Source of the DNA: CAWJAP01 sp963834365
Lineage (GTDB): Bacteria; Acidobacteriota; Vicinamibacteria; Vicinamibacterales; Vicinamibacteraceae
Direction of reading: 5' to 3'
Assembly: GCA_963834365.1 (NCBI GenBank)
Contig: CAWIBS010000023.1
Location: 1 to 49,135, forward strand
Length of the DNA: 49,135 nucleotides
Below the pieces are notes generated by a model, which was not told the DNA's origin, did no database searches, and saw only the letters and a program-made list of their open reading frames with translations. The position numbers and the translations under genes are program-made. Below are positions 17,310-25,779 of this stretch, piece after piece. Position 1 is the first letter of the stretch. Each line of letters starts with the position of its first letter.

Positions 17310-19114
17310 AGGGGTGCGGGACCCGCACGACGGCCGTCGCCTGGGCGGTGTTCCCTGTCTTGTCGGTTGCCGTGTAGACGACAGTGTATATGCGGCCGTT
17401 GCCGGTGCCTGAACGCTCCGCCCGAAGCAGGAACGAGGTATCAGGAGTGCCAAACGCGGCGCCCTGGATGTCGCCTTGCGTGTCCCCGTCGCCGAGCCCC
17501 TCGTCGGGCTCGTTGCTCGTGATGGAGGTGAGCACGAAGCTCGCGTTCGGATCGCATTTGTCTGTCACGTTCACTGTTGCGGTGATCGCCACGAGCTTGT
17601 GGTCCGGCGACCAGAGAACGGTCTTGTCGAGCTGGACCGTAACGCTCGGCGTGATCGTGTCCTGGACCTTCACCGTCGCCGAGCAGGCCGAGGCGTTCCG
17701 GAAATCGTCGGTGGCCGTGAACCCCACTGCGCGGTTCCCCAACGGGAAGAAGGACGGAGCATCGGTCGTAATCGCCACGTTCTGGTCGCACTGGTCCGTA
17801 GCGGACACGCCGGCGAAGAACGGCGCGAGCTGAGGGTCGGCCTGGTTGATGCCGTTGTTCCCAGTACACTCAACCGTGACATCGGAGGGACACGTGATCG
17901 CCGGTGGCACGCTGTCGGTCTCGAGGCGATAGTGCTTGACGTACACATCGTCTTCCACCAGCTCCTCCAACTCGTTGTCGAGCATGACGACGTGCACCTG
18001 CCCGCTGATGCCCGGCGCGCGCGTGTCGGCGTCGAGATCCCAGAACGTCACGCCCTCCGGTTCTTCGAAGGTGAGGGCGCCGGGGTTGTACCTGGAAGTT
18101 GAAGGGAGCGGACCCGTTCGCGGAGCGATCGACGCGTCGGGCCACACACGACGCCGACCCTGTCCCACATCCTTCGCCTGTCGTCGAGTCCCTGATCTCG
18201 AGGACGTGCACGCCACAGTCGCACTCATCTGTCTCGTTTCCGTTCACCAGGTAGAGCAGCGGGAACGGCAGGTCCGGGTCTTCCGCGAAGGCGCCCCCCT
18301 GCTCGAAGGTTTCGAGTGACAGCGGCTGCCCCGCCTCATCGACCATCGGCACGTCTGCGAGGGCCTCGACAACGAGCGCACCGGTGTCCCGCAGCTGGCT
18401 CCATTTGACCGTATAGCGATTGAGCTTGGGCGTCTCGTGGCTGCCCGACCAGAGGATACCGTATCGATCGACGGCGACCCACGCTGCGCTCGACTGGTTG
18501 TTCAGCCGTGCAAAACCGAGCGAGGCGAGCGTGTCCGCGCGGAACGCCGCCACCGCGGGGCCGTTACCCTCGAGCGTGGCCAGCACGAAGCCGGTTCCCT
18601 CGTGCACGTAGTGAGTGGGGGCGCCGAGGTGATCGAACCCTTCGTCGCACGCCGCCTTGCTGACCGTGGCGACCACGGGGTCGGCCTGCTCGGAGAGGTC
18701 GTGGGTGACAGGAATCTTCCACACCTTCCCCATGCGCTGGTTTGCACATGACAGGTCCTGGTTGAAGCAGAGGAGCGAGTCAACGACGCACCCCTGCGGG
18801 GTGTCGAAGGGACACAAGGAACTGCTCGCCGGAACGACGCACGCCGGGACGTTCTGGACGGCGAACCAGTGGTCGGCAGCATGCGTCAGGCCCTGCGCCT
18901 CGTGGTTCCAGCCAGGAGTCTCCTCGTTGGGCTTGTCGTTCAGGAAGGTATGCCGGTAGCACTGGCCCGTCTGCGCCGCGAGCTGACCCGGCACCAGCAG
19001 CACCATGCCCCAAAGAAGCGACACAATCAGGCAGCCGCTCTCGAACCAGCCGACGGCCCGCAGCGCCGGCAGGGCGCTGTCAGATGTTCCAACCCCGGTG
19101 TGTGGGGTTCTCAT
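17308..19114 (-). CDS. Exported surface protein with HYR/Ig-like C-terminal domains (frameshifted)
   Basis: GGAGG stands before the ATG at 19114. The product (~600 residues) has a long N-region with a hydrophobic segment (CLIVSLLWGMVLLVPGQLAA) as signal peptide. The first ~330 mature residues contain several cysteines and beta-propeller-like stretches (VLATLEGNGPAVAAFRADTL, WVAVDRYGILWSGSHETPKL, FPLLYLVNGNETDECDCG). One extra G near 18105 breaks the frame; corrected sense continues PGALTFEEPEGVTFWDLDAD. The C-terminal ~240 residues carry PPAITCPSDVTVECTG and NRAVGFTATDDF, typical HYR-domain phrases, followed by a final beta domain ending VYTATDKTGNTAQATAVV. HYR domains mediate adhesion or protein interaction on the cell surface. 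Element copy 5 lies 119 bp upstream. Confidence 0.75.
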
Positions 19115-19232
19115 TTGAACCTCCGCTCGAGGAGCCGACACGCGCGCGGCCTCTCTAAAACGCGTTCTTCCGGAGATACGTGAATCGCATTGCTCCTTCG
19201 TGTGAGGCAGCGTGCGATCGCTGTGGACCCGG

Positions 19233-19260
19233 GACAATCCCCTGATCGAGTAGGTTCGTG
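19233..19260 (-). promoter_or_regulatory. Conserved upstream element, copy 5
   Basis: The full core is conserved, about 119 bp before the ATG at 19114, and directly preceded on the minus strand by a LuxR-tail remnant. Confidence 0.65.
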
Positions 19261-19265
19261 CCACC

Positions 19266-19305
19266 GATGCGGTCGCGGAGGGCTCTGGCGACGGCTCCCG
19301 ACTCG
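19266..19305 (-). pseudogene. LuxR-type regulator C-terminal tail remnant
   Basis: The minus strand reads ESGAVARALRDRI. This matches KSEAVAKALRDRI at 24443–24508, the end of a LuxR-type helix-turn-helix domain. The stop codon is lost and the frame runs into the conserved element. Confidence 0.6.
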
Positions 19306-19424
19306 AGCGGCGCTCTGGCAGAGAACGACGAACGGCCTGTGAACGTTCCTACCTGTTCAGGGGATTTCCTTCGAGTCGTCGTTGCCGTTAGATGTCACTC
19401 GCTGCCTTGCGAATGGAGGGTGAC

Positions 19425-22400
19425 ATGAGCGCTAGCCGGCGCGTCTGGCGTCACGTGACTCCGGGCGTCACGTGTGCACTTCTGATCTTCTGTCGCCCGG
19501 CCGAAGGGGCGCCTGCCGGAGCCGTGACAGGACACGGCAATCGTGGCGATTGGAGTGTGACGGCCAACGTCCACCTCCAACCGGATGGCACGGCCTCGGG
19601 CCACCTGCAGATCGTCGGCAGAGCTCAGGCAGGACCTTCGCTGAGCTGCCGGTACGACACCTTCCGGCGCATGCTGATCATCGTCAATCAGGTGAGGTTG
19701 GATGCGTCAGGGACCTGCGAGTCCGGGAATGGATCATTCCCGACAGAGAATCGCGTGCTGATCATCGACAATGGCGAGCCCGGCACGGGTCACGACAAGA
19801 TCGACGTCACCGCCCTCGGCAGCGGCGGCATCGCGGTGCCCGGCGGCGTCATCGACGGCGGGGACTTCCAGGTGGCTCCTGCGCGGGTGCCGTCCTTGAA
19901 CGATCTGCAGATCGCTGCCTTGCGCCGGCTTCAGACCGCCTCGCGCATCCCTGCCGAGCTGCGACTCGAGCACGGGTTCCCTCGGGGCGTCGTCGCCCAG
20001 ATCCCCGTCAGGGGGGCCAACCCGGTCGAGCGCGCACGCCTCTTCCTCGACGATTACAAAGACCTCTATCGCCTGAACAGCCCGGATCTGCACCTGGGAG
20101 TGCGGCGCGTCGCGACGCACGCAGGATTCCCCGGTCAAGTCGTGACCTTCTTTCAGACGGTTCAGGGTCTGCCCGTCTACGCAGGCGAGATAGCCGTCAT
20201 CTTGAAGGACGACATCCTGTACGCCACGGGCGGGGCGCTCGTCACGAGCGACCGGCGGCTGAATCCGGTTCCCGAGATCACGGCAACCGAGGCCGAGAAC
20301 CGGGCGCGGCTGTTCGCGGGCATCCGCGCGGCGCCGATCGCCGGTCGTACCGCTCTCATGGTGTTCGATCGGAGCCTCGCGGGCCTGGCGAGCCAGCCGC
20401 CCCCCGACCCCCGGCTCGCGTGGCAGGTGACGATAGGGAATCCCGAACCGCAACGTCTGTTCGTCGACGCCCACACCGGCGAGGTCCTGTTGCGCGTCTT
20501 TCTGTCTTACGAGGCTTACGAGCTCGATCTGGAGACGGCGCACAACCTCGTCGGTGCGAAGACGGACGGCTGCTACTGGGCAACCACCGAGGACGACAAT
20601 ATCGGCGATGAGGACGGCATCGATGACGGGTTCGAGTCCGACCAGGACGCCGTCAACGCGTTCAACTTCGCGAAGGCGACCTACGACTTCTACAACGACA
20701 CGTTCGGCCGCGATTCGTACGACAACGATGGCAACGAGCTCGAGGTCTTCATCCACGCGAGGATTGTCAACGAAGCCGGCAACGTCGAACAGAACGCCAA
20801 GTACTTCACCTGCGACGGCGGTGAAGAGGGGTTCGAGTTCTCGGATGGCTGGGTCCAGGACGATGTCATGACGCACGAGTTCACGCACGGCGTCGTGGAC
20901 TACGGCTCGAATCTCAACTCGGGGAATCTGCCGGGCGCATTGAACGAGAGTCTCGCGGACATCTTTGCCTTCTTCCACACCAACGATCCGGTGATCGGCG
21001 AGAACGTCGCAGGCGCGAACGGTTGTAGCGGATTGCCAGGTGGACGCGGGATTCGCGACGTCAGCAATCCGCAGAACTGCAGCAGCGGGGTCAGCGGTGC
21101 CCACCCGGATCGCTGGTCTGAACGTTTCCTGGGCTCGGCCGACAAGGGCGGCGTGCACATCAACGCGGGCATCACGAACAAGGCGGCGTTCCTCATGGCC
21201 CGCGGCGGCACGCATCCCGATACTAGCGTCAGTGTCATCGGCCTGGGGGATGCCATCACGCGAGACCTCTTCCATCTGGCGATGCTGTTCATGCCGTCCA
21301 ACGCCGATCCGTTCATCGAACGGGACTTCCTCGTGGCCTTCGCCCAGGCGCGCGGGCATGACGCGACCGCGATCGCCCGGATCAAGCAGGCCTTCGTGGC
21401 GGTGGAAGTGGGGGTCGCAAAGAACGATGTGGACGGCGACTCGATCCCGGACGGCAGCGACGTCTGCAGGTTCAAACCCGACCCCGGCCAGGAGGACTCG
21501 GACAACGACGGGATCGGGAACGCCTGCGACAACGACGCCGACGGCGACGGCGTGCCCGAGAACGTGGGCCTGTTCGGCTCCGACAACTGTCCCGGCGTCC
21601 CCAACCCGGATCAACTCGACGCCAACTTCAACCACATCGGGGCTGCATGCGATCCGGAGGAGGACGGCGACATCGACAACGACCTCGTGCCGGACGCGGA
21701 GGACAACTGCCCCGTCGACTACAACCCGAAGGTCTTCAGGCTGGGGGGCGGAGCAGGCGTCCAGCCCGACGTCGATGGAGACGGCGACGGCGACGCCTGC
21801 GATCCGGACGGGGATGGCGATACCGTCCCCAACGACAGCGACAACTGCATCAACGTCGGGAATTCCGACCAGACGGACACCGACGGCGACCTGATCGGCG
21901 ACGCGTGCGACATTTGCGCGCACGACCGCGACCCGAACCCTGCGTGGGGGTACTTCAAGGATCCAGTCACCGGGGACGTCCACTTGCATCTGATCGTCCC
22001 GGACACCGATGGGGATGGAACGCCCGACGCGTGCGACGTCGACGGGATCGGTCGCACGGTGATCCAGATCGATGGCTCACCGTTCAAACCGGCGATCGGT
22101 CCGCGGCCGGATGGGCAAACGCGCTCGATGCGGATCACCGCCGACCCGGGCACGTCCGTGTCAATCCCGATTCCCCTCTGCCTGGGGGATTGCCCGGAGG
22201 CGCCCCCGCCGGGCGCGTGCGTCTCGTTCGAATTCTCGGGCCTGAGCCCTCAGGTGCTGGCAGCCGTCACCGACGAGCGGGGCGAGGGCGTGGGCGCGCT
22301 GAGCCAACGTATCCCCGCCTCGACCGTCGGATTCCCCCGGGTCCTTCGCGCCCAGCCGCGCGGAGGGCAGTTCTACTCGCTGACCTTCACGTTCTCTCCG

Positions 22401-22475
22401 CAGTTCTCCGGCGAGACGGAATTCACGTTCGTGGAGAGGCCGTGCGTCGTGGGCGATCGGTCGCCTGGGCCGTGA
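19425..22475 (+). CDS. Exported thermolysin-family (M4) metalloprotease with FTP propeptide and thrombospondin type-3 repeats
   Basis: The ATG at 19425 is chosen because GGAGGG lies 4 bases upstream and a signal peptide follows; an upstream ATG at 19392 lacks this. An FTP/PepSY-type propeptide (FPGQVVTFFQTVQGLPVYAG) spans about residues 190–330. The catalytic domain has DDVMTHEFTHGVVDYG (His484, Glu485, His488), ALNESLADIFAFF for the third zinc ligand, and GGVHINAGITNKAAFLMA containing the M4 active-site His. About residues 667–870 hold Asp-rich D-x-DGDG-x-D-x-C/DNC TSP3-like calcium-binding repeats, followed by a beta domain. This is a secreted endoprotease with a calcium-stiffened C-terminal stalk. 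After 22475 another frame continues sensibly (VAWAVSLADPIDDCVEVFSH) to 22576, so a one-base indel near 22460 probably truncates the reading. Confidence 0.93.
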   Translation: MSASRRVWRHVTPGVTCALLIFCRPAEGAPAGAVTGHGNRGDWSVTANVHLQPDGTASGHLQIVGRAQAGPSLSCRYDTFRRMLIIVNQVRLDASGTCESGNGSFPTENRVLIIDNGEPGTGHDKIDVTALGSGGIAVPGGVIDGGDFQVAPARVPSLNDLQIAALRRLQTASRIPAELRLEHGFPRGVVAQIPVRGANPVERARLFLDDYKDLYRLNSPDLHLGVRRVATHAGFPGQVVTFFQTVQGLPVYAGEIAVILKDDILYATGGALVTSDRRLNPVPEITATEAENRARLFAGIRAAPIAGRTALMVFDRSLAGLASQPPPDPRLAWQVTIGNPEPQRLFVDAHTGEVLLRVFLSYEAYELDLETAHNLVGAKTDGCYWATTEDDNIGDEDGIDDGFESDQDAVNAFNFAKATYDFYNDTFGRDSYDNDGNELEVFIHARIVNEAGNVEQNAKYFTCDGGEEGFEFSDGWVQDDVMTHEFTHGVVDYGSNLNSGNLPGALNESLADIFAFFHTNDPVIGENVAGANGCSGLPGGRGIRDVSNPQNCSSGVSGAHPDRWSERFLGSADKGGVHINAGITNKAAFLMARGGTHPDTSVSVIGLGDAITRDLFHLAMLFMPSNADPFIERDFLVAFAQARGHDATAIARIKQAFVAVEVGVAKNDVDGDSIPDGSDVCRFKPDPGQEDSDNDGIGNACDNDADGDGVPENVGLFGSDNCPGVPNPDQLDANFNHIGAACDPEEDGDIDNDLVPDAEDNCPVDYNPKVFRLGGGAGVQPDVDGDGDGDACDPDGDGDTVPNDSDNCINVGNSDQTDTDGDLIGDACDICAHDRDPNPAWGYFKDPVTGDVHLHLIVPDTDGDGTPDACDVDGIGRTVIQIDGSPFKPAIGPRPDGQTRSMRITADPGTSVSIPIPLCLGDCPEAPPPGACVSFEFSGLSPQVLAAVTDERGEGVGALSQRIPASTVGFPRVLRAQPRGGQFYSLTFTFSPQFSGETEFTFVERPCVVGDRSPGP

Positions 22476-22621
22476 GCCTCGCCGACCCGATCGACGACTG
22501 CGTCGAGGTGTTCAGTCATCCGCACGGCGCCGAGTCGACGATCTCCTGCGCGCCAGGTAGCGACTCTCGCATCTGAACGCGGTTTCGCCCACTAAGCGCG
22601 GAGTTCACTTCTGTTGACAAC

Positions 22622-22668
22622 GGGCCCGCCAAGGTGGCGCCGGGCTTCAGCCCGGCCAACGCGGGCCC
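22622..22668. terminator. Nested hairpins in a convergent intergenic region
   Basis: GGGCCCGC (22622–22629) pairs with GCGGGCCC (22661–22668), enclosing a second perfect stem GCCGGGCT/AGCCCGGC at 22639–22656. It lies between the protease and cytochrome genes that point toward each other, so a two-way transcription stop is plausible. Confidence 0.5.
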
Positions 22669-22670
22669 GG

Positions 22671-22722
22671 GCAGGCCTAAGGGCCTGCGCCACATCACCA
22701 ACACACGTGAGCTCCGGGTTTT
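22671..22722. repeat. Dispersed intergenic repeat with internal palindrome, copy 2
   Basis: GCAGGCC/GGCCTGC palindrome followed by GCCACATCACCAACAC and GTGAGCTCCGGGTTT. It matches 1855–1907 with only a few differences and has the same orientation relative to the flanking convergent genes. Confidence 0.7.
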
Positions 22723-22741
22723 GGAGGATGGCTCAGCGGCG

Positions 22742-24319
22742 CTAAAGCGTCTTCAGGAAGGCGATCAGCGCGCGCTTGTCCTCAGCCGACAGGTCCAGCC
22801 CGAACTCGTGCCCCTTGACCGCTCGCGTCTTCACCCCATATCCCTTCCAGCCGGTCGGCACGTAGTCATCACGCAGGCGGCGCGGATCGAACCAGTCCTC
22901 GAGCATCGCCAGCGAGCCATTGTGTTCGAACGGGCCCCGGTACCACACCCCCTTCAGCGACGGCACCTTGTAATACCCGGTCCCGCGCCGCGTCGTCAGC
23001 GTCAAGGCCGGGTCGGTGCCGACGGAGCCCCGCCGAATGTCGAACTTCCTGAAGTGATCGTCGGGCACCGCAAAGCCCGGAGCCGGATTCAGTCTGTTGT
23101 CGGTATAGAGGGGCGGCGTGTGACAGGTGTCGCACCCTTCGCTCTCGAACACCTGCTGGCCGCGCCTGGCCAACGCGTCGAACCTGTTGGGATTGGGCGG
23201 CGGCTCGAGCGAGTAAATGTAGAGCGCGAGCGCAAAGAGTTGCTCGTCGCTATACCGGGCTCCAACAGTCTGTGCGAAGAATCCAGCTCCCGACTGCCGG
23301 ACACCAGTCGTCCCTGCGGGAACGAAATCGCCGTAGCGCGCCAGCATGTCCATTCCTTGATTGAGAGCGGCGTAGCGCATCAGGTCGGCGATGCTCCTGT
23401 GCCGCACCAGGCCGCTGGCATCCAGGTAGCGCCGATCTTTGATCCCGATCAAGTCGGGGAGCTTCGCGGGGGAAAAGGGGCTCGTGCCCTGACGGGCGAA
23501 GACGCCAGCCGGAATCGCGAAGTGGACCGCCTCGATGTCGGCGGCGGAGAATTGCTCGAGGCGTGCGTTGGGATCGGGCCGAAGCCAGGGTGCCGCGAAC
23601 GTTGCCCGTTGCCCCTGACGCGCGTCGGCGAGGAATTTTTCTTTGTCGTCAGCCTTCGCGGCGTCGTCAGCAAGGCCAAGGTAGGCGACCCGCTCCACGG
23701 GGCGATTGCCCTGCGCGCCCTTGATGACCGTGCCGTCCGGCATGACGCGTGTGTGACATTCCCTGCAGGATGCATCGCCATGCTCGACCTTTCCCTTCTC
23801 CCGAATGACGTAGTCGGCAAACGGGCTGATGCCGTTGCGGTCGCGCAAGTCTCCGGTCTTCCGGTCGAATTCGTCACTCTCTTCCGGGCTGCTGCCGAGA
23901 GCAGGGAAGAACAGAACCGGTGCGTCGAAGACGAGCTCCCCAGCCTTGATCCAGTCTGCTTCGGTCTCCAGTTTCGGCCGATGCGCACCGTCATCCCAGA
24001 GAACGACCGGCTCTTGCTGCCGGAGCCAGTCCCGATATCCGCGCGGCTCGTGGGCCGAGTCGTAGTCGGCATAGCTCTTGTAGATGGGCCTGACCGGGAG
24101 TCGATAGTACTCGTCGGCCGAAATGTGCTTGGGGCTAGAGCGCGCCTCAGCCAGCGGCACTTCCAGGCTCGCGAGGGCCCCCTCATCCCACGTCCTGGGG
24201 ATTGTTGGTTTGTAGACGCCAGCTGGCTTCTGCGCGTGACTTGCGTTGATGACGGCCAGGAAGGCGATCGTCAGCGAGACAGGGGGAAGGATGAAGAGCC
24301 TGACCCTTCGTGAGTCCAT
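22742..24319 (-). CDS. Exported di-haem cytochrome c (cytochrome c peroxidase/MauG-like superfamily)
   Basis: From the ATG at 24319 the product is 525 residues with a signal peptide (LFILPPVSLTIAFLAVINAS, cleaved near SHA-Q). Two c-type haem motifs are clear: CRECH (Cys185–His189) and CDTCH (Cys396–His400). Between and after them, GYYKVPSLKGVWYRGPFEHN and SLAMLEDWFDPRRLRDDYVP match the C-terminal haem domain of the di-haem peroxidase family. The protein is longer than classical CcpA (~330) and closer in size to MauG-like or RoxA-like oxygenases. Peroxidase, oxygenase or plain electron carrier are all possible. The reading frame is intact. Element copy 6 lies 95 bp upstream. Confidence 0.88.
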   Translation of the reverse strand: MDSRRVRLFILPPVSLTIAFLAVINASHAQKPAGVYKPTIPRTWDEGALASLEVPLAEARSSPKHISADEYYRLPVRPIYKSYADYDSAHEPRGYRDWLRQQEPVVLWDDGAHRPKLETEADWIKAGELVFDAPVLFFPALGSSPEESDEFDRKTGDLRDRNGISPFADYVIREKGKVEHGDASCRECHTRVMPDGTVIKGAQGNRPVERVAYLGLADDAAKADDKEKFLADARQGQRATFAAPWLRPDPNARLEQFSAADIEAVHFAIPAGVFARQGTSPFSPAKLPDLIGIKDRRYLDASGLVRHRSIADLMRYAALNQGMDMLARYGDFVPAGTTGVRQSGAGFFAQTVGARYSDEQLFALALYIYSLEPPPNPNRFDALARRGQQVFESEGCDTCHTPPLYTDNRLNPAPGFAVPDDHFRKFDIRRGSVGTDPALTLTTRRGTGYYKVPSLKGVWYRGPFEHNGSLAMLEDWFDPRRLRDDYVPTGWKGYGVKTRAVKGHEFGLDLSAEDKRALIAFLKTL

Positions 24320-24413
24320 TGGAGCCCCTTCGTTGTCGCTGCGTTGGCGCGGACGCCACTGCCGCGGCGGATGACAGCCGTCCCGAGACAGCATGCGATC
24401 GCCGCCGACCGAC

Positions 24414-24442
24414 GACAATCCCCTGATCGCGTAGGTTTCGTG
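24414..24442 (-). promoter_or_regulatory. Conserved upstream element, copy 6
   Basis: Core kept with GCG for GAG and one extra T in the TTCG block. It starts immediately after the stop codon of the LuxR tail and ends 95 bp before the cytochrome start. Confidence 0.6.
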
Positions 24443-24508
24443 TTACCGGACGATGCGGTCGCGCAGGGCTTTGGCGACCGCTTCGGACTTGGAATGGACC
24501 TGCAGCTT
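24443..24508 (-). pseudogene. LuxR-type regulator C-terminal tail remnant (best preserved)
   Basis: Twenty-one codons plus TAA read KLQVHSKSEAVAKALRDRIV-R on the minus strand. This is the end of a LuxR/NarL-type helix-turn-helix domain (V-x-H-L-x-K-L-x-V-x-S-R-x-x-A-V family ending). The remainder of the regulator is absent: 33 bp upstream lies the end of the esterase gene. It shows the ancestral order regulator 3' end, then element, then target gene. Confidence 0.7.
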
Positions 24509-24540
24509 GAATCCAGTTCGCCGAGGCCTGACGGGCGCGA

Positions 24541-25662
24541 TCAGCGCGGAACCGCCGCAACCGGCTGCTCGGGAAACGGGAGATCGCCAAGAATCGGCTT
24601 CTTTAGACGATAGGCGCGCGCCACGGCGCCGTTCAGGAACTGCATCGGCAGGTGCAGTCGCATCCCCCATGACGTCTCGCTGTGCTCGGCCATCGGGAAG
24701 CACAGGTGCATCAGGTTGCGGCCGTACTCCCATCCGCGCGAGATGAGCGCCATCGCCATCCCGACGGTGACCTCGTAGTTGTCGCCGGGCCAGCCGCTAT
24801 CGAGGTAGAAGCCCACGTCCCTGAACGGCTCCGCGAACACGCGGTCGATGAGATCGTCGCGGTGCGAAAAGGTGCTCGACATGCAGCAGGCGCTGCCGAA
24901 CACGTCGGGGTGCTGCCAGACGGTGTAGAACGAGACGACGCCGCCGAGCGAGGAGCCCCACACGGAGCGGTGCCTGCGATGCCGGCTTACACGAATGCCG
25001 CGGCGCTCGACCTCGGGCACGACCTCCTCAACCAGCGACCGGGCGTACGACTCGTACCCAGGCTTCGTGTACTCGGTCATCCAATCGCCGGAATAGACGC
25101 CCAGGATGATGAAGTCCTCGACGGCGTTCATGGCGCGCAGAACATCGCCGGTCTTGTCGACGGCCCAATCCTGGCCGAGGAACGCCTCGGCCGGGAAGAA
25201 GAGGTTCTGCCCGTCCTGCATGTACACGACCGGGAACTCGCTGAGCGTGTTCTCGTCGTACCCCGGCGGCAGATAGCCGCGGAGCTTGTGGTCGCGGCCG
25301 AGGATTTTCGACGGGAGCTCCACGAGCGTGGAGAACCGCCCCACCTCGGGACTGAAGAAGTATGGGTAGGCGACGCGCACGTCCGGCTCGGTCATGATTG
25401 CCAGCTTGTTGGGACCGAGGGCCCAGTGCGTCGACCCGCTCTCGACGAGACACGGCTTGAAGTACAGGAACGGCTGATCCGCTTCGAGCTCGAAGGTGGA
25501 CACAGTGCCGTCATCGCTGACCGCGACCGGCTCGAGATTCGCGTCCCAGTCCTTCTCCGTGCGGAGCACCATGCCCCCGCGTGCCGCCGGATAGGCAACC
25601 CGGAGCGTTCGCGTGAGCGTGCGCTCGGTCCTGTAGAGGCGTGACTTGCCGGGGGTACTCAT
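24541..25662 (-). CDS. Putative esterase (enterochelin-esterase-like / esterase D alpha-beta hydrolase)
   Basis: The ATG at 25662 is preceded by GGAGA. The 373-residue product has no signal peptide. An N-terminal beta domain (early-set-like, residues ~1–110) leads into the hydrolase: LPSKILGRDHKLRGYLPPGY, EFPVVYMQDGQNLFF, and HRSVWGSSLGGVVSFY with nucleophile Ser238 in G-S-S-L-G. EVTVGMAMALISRGWEYGRN and a late HSETSWGMRL supply a probable catalytic His region. This layout fits the Fes/esterase D family (hydrolysis of ester bonds in siderophores or feruloyl/acyl esters). No siderophore genes are near. It lies upstream of, and is separated by the LuxR tail from, the cytochrome gene; it has no GATCAGGGG element of its own. 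Confidence 0.85.
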   Translation of the reverse strand: MSTPGKSRLYRTERTLTRTLRVAYPAARGGMVLRTEKDWDANLEPVAVSDDGTVSTFELEADQPFLYFKPCLVESGSTHWALGPNKLAIMTEPDVRVAYPYFFSPEVGRFSTLVELPSKILGRDHKLRGYLPPGYDENTLSEFPVVYMQDGQNLFFPAEAFLGQDWAVDKTGDVLRAMNAVEDFIILGVYSGDWMTEYTKPGYESYARSLVEEVVPEVERRGIRVSRHRRHRSVWGSSLGGVVSFYTVWQHPDVFGSACCMSSTFSHRDDLIDRVFAEPFRDVGFYLDSGWPGDNYEVTVGMAMALISRGWEYGRNLMHLCFPMAEHSETSWGMRLHLPMQFLNGAVARAYRLKKPILGDLPFPEQPVAAVPR

Positions 25663-25779
25663 TCGTTCTCCAGCCTCTTGTCTACTCATTCATCGCAGAG
25701 ACGTCAAGCAGGATCGGAGAGGCGCCGGCCTCCCGCCAGGGTCGACCGCATCACCGCGCCTCCTTCGAGTCCTGTAACG

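Noticed and set aside
19734..21989. 751-codon minus-strand open frame opposite the M4 protease
   Set aside because: It is antisense to a gene with intact catalytic motifs; its composition (Val/Asp/Arg-rich, no motifs) is what GC-rich antisense frames give.
9681..24442. Insertion sequence explaining the six elements
   Set aside because: The copies have no terminal inverted repeats, no transposase and a fixed orientation and distance to start codons, which fits a regulatory site better.
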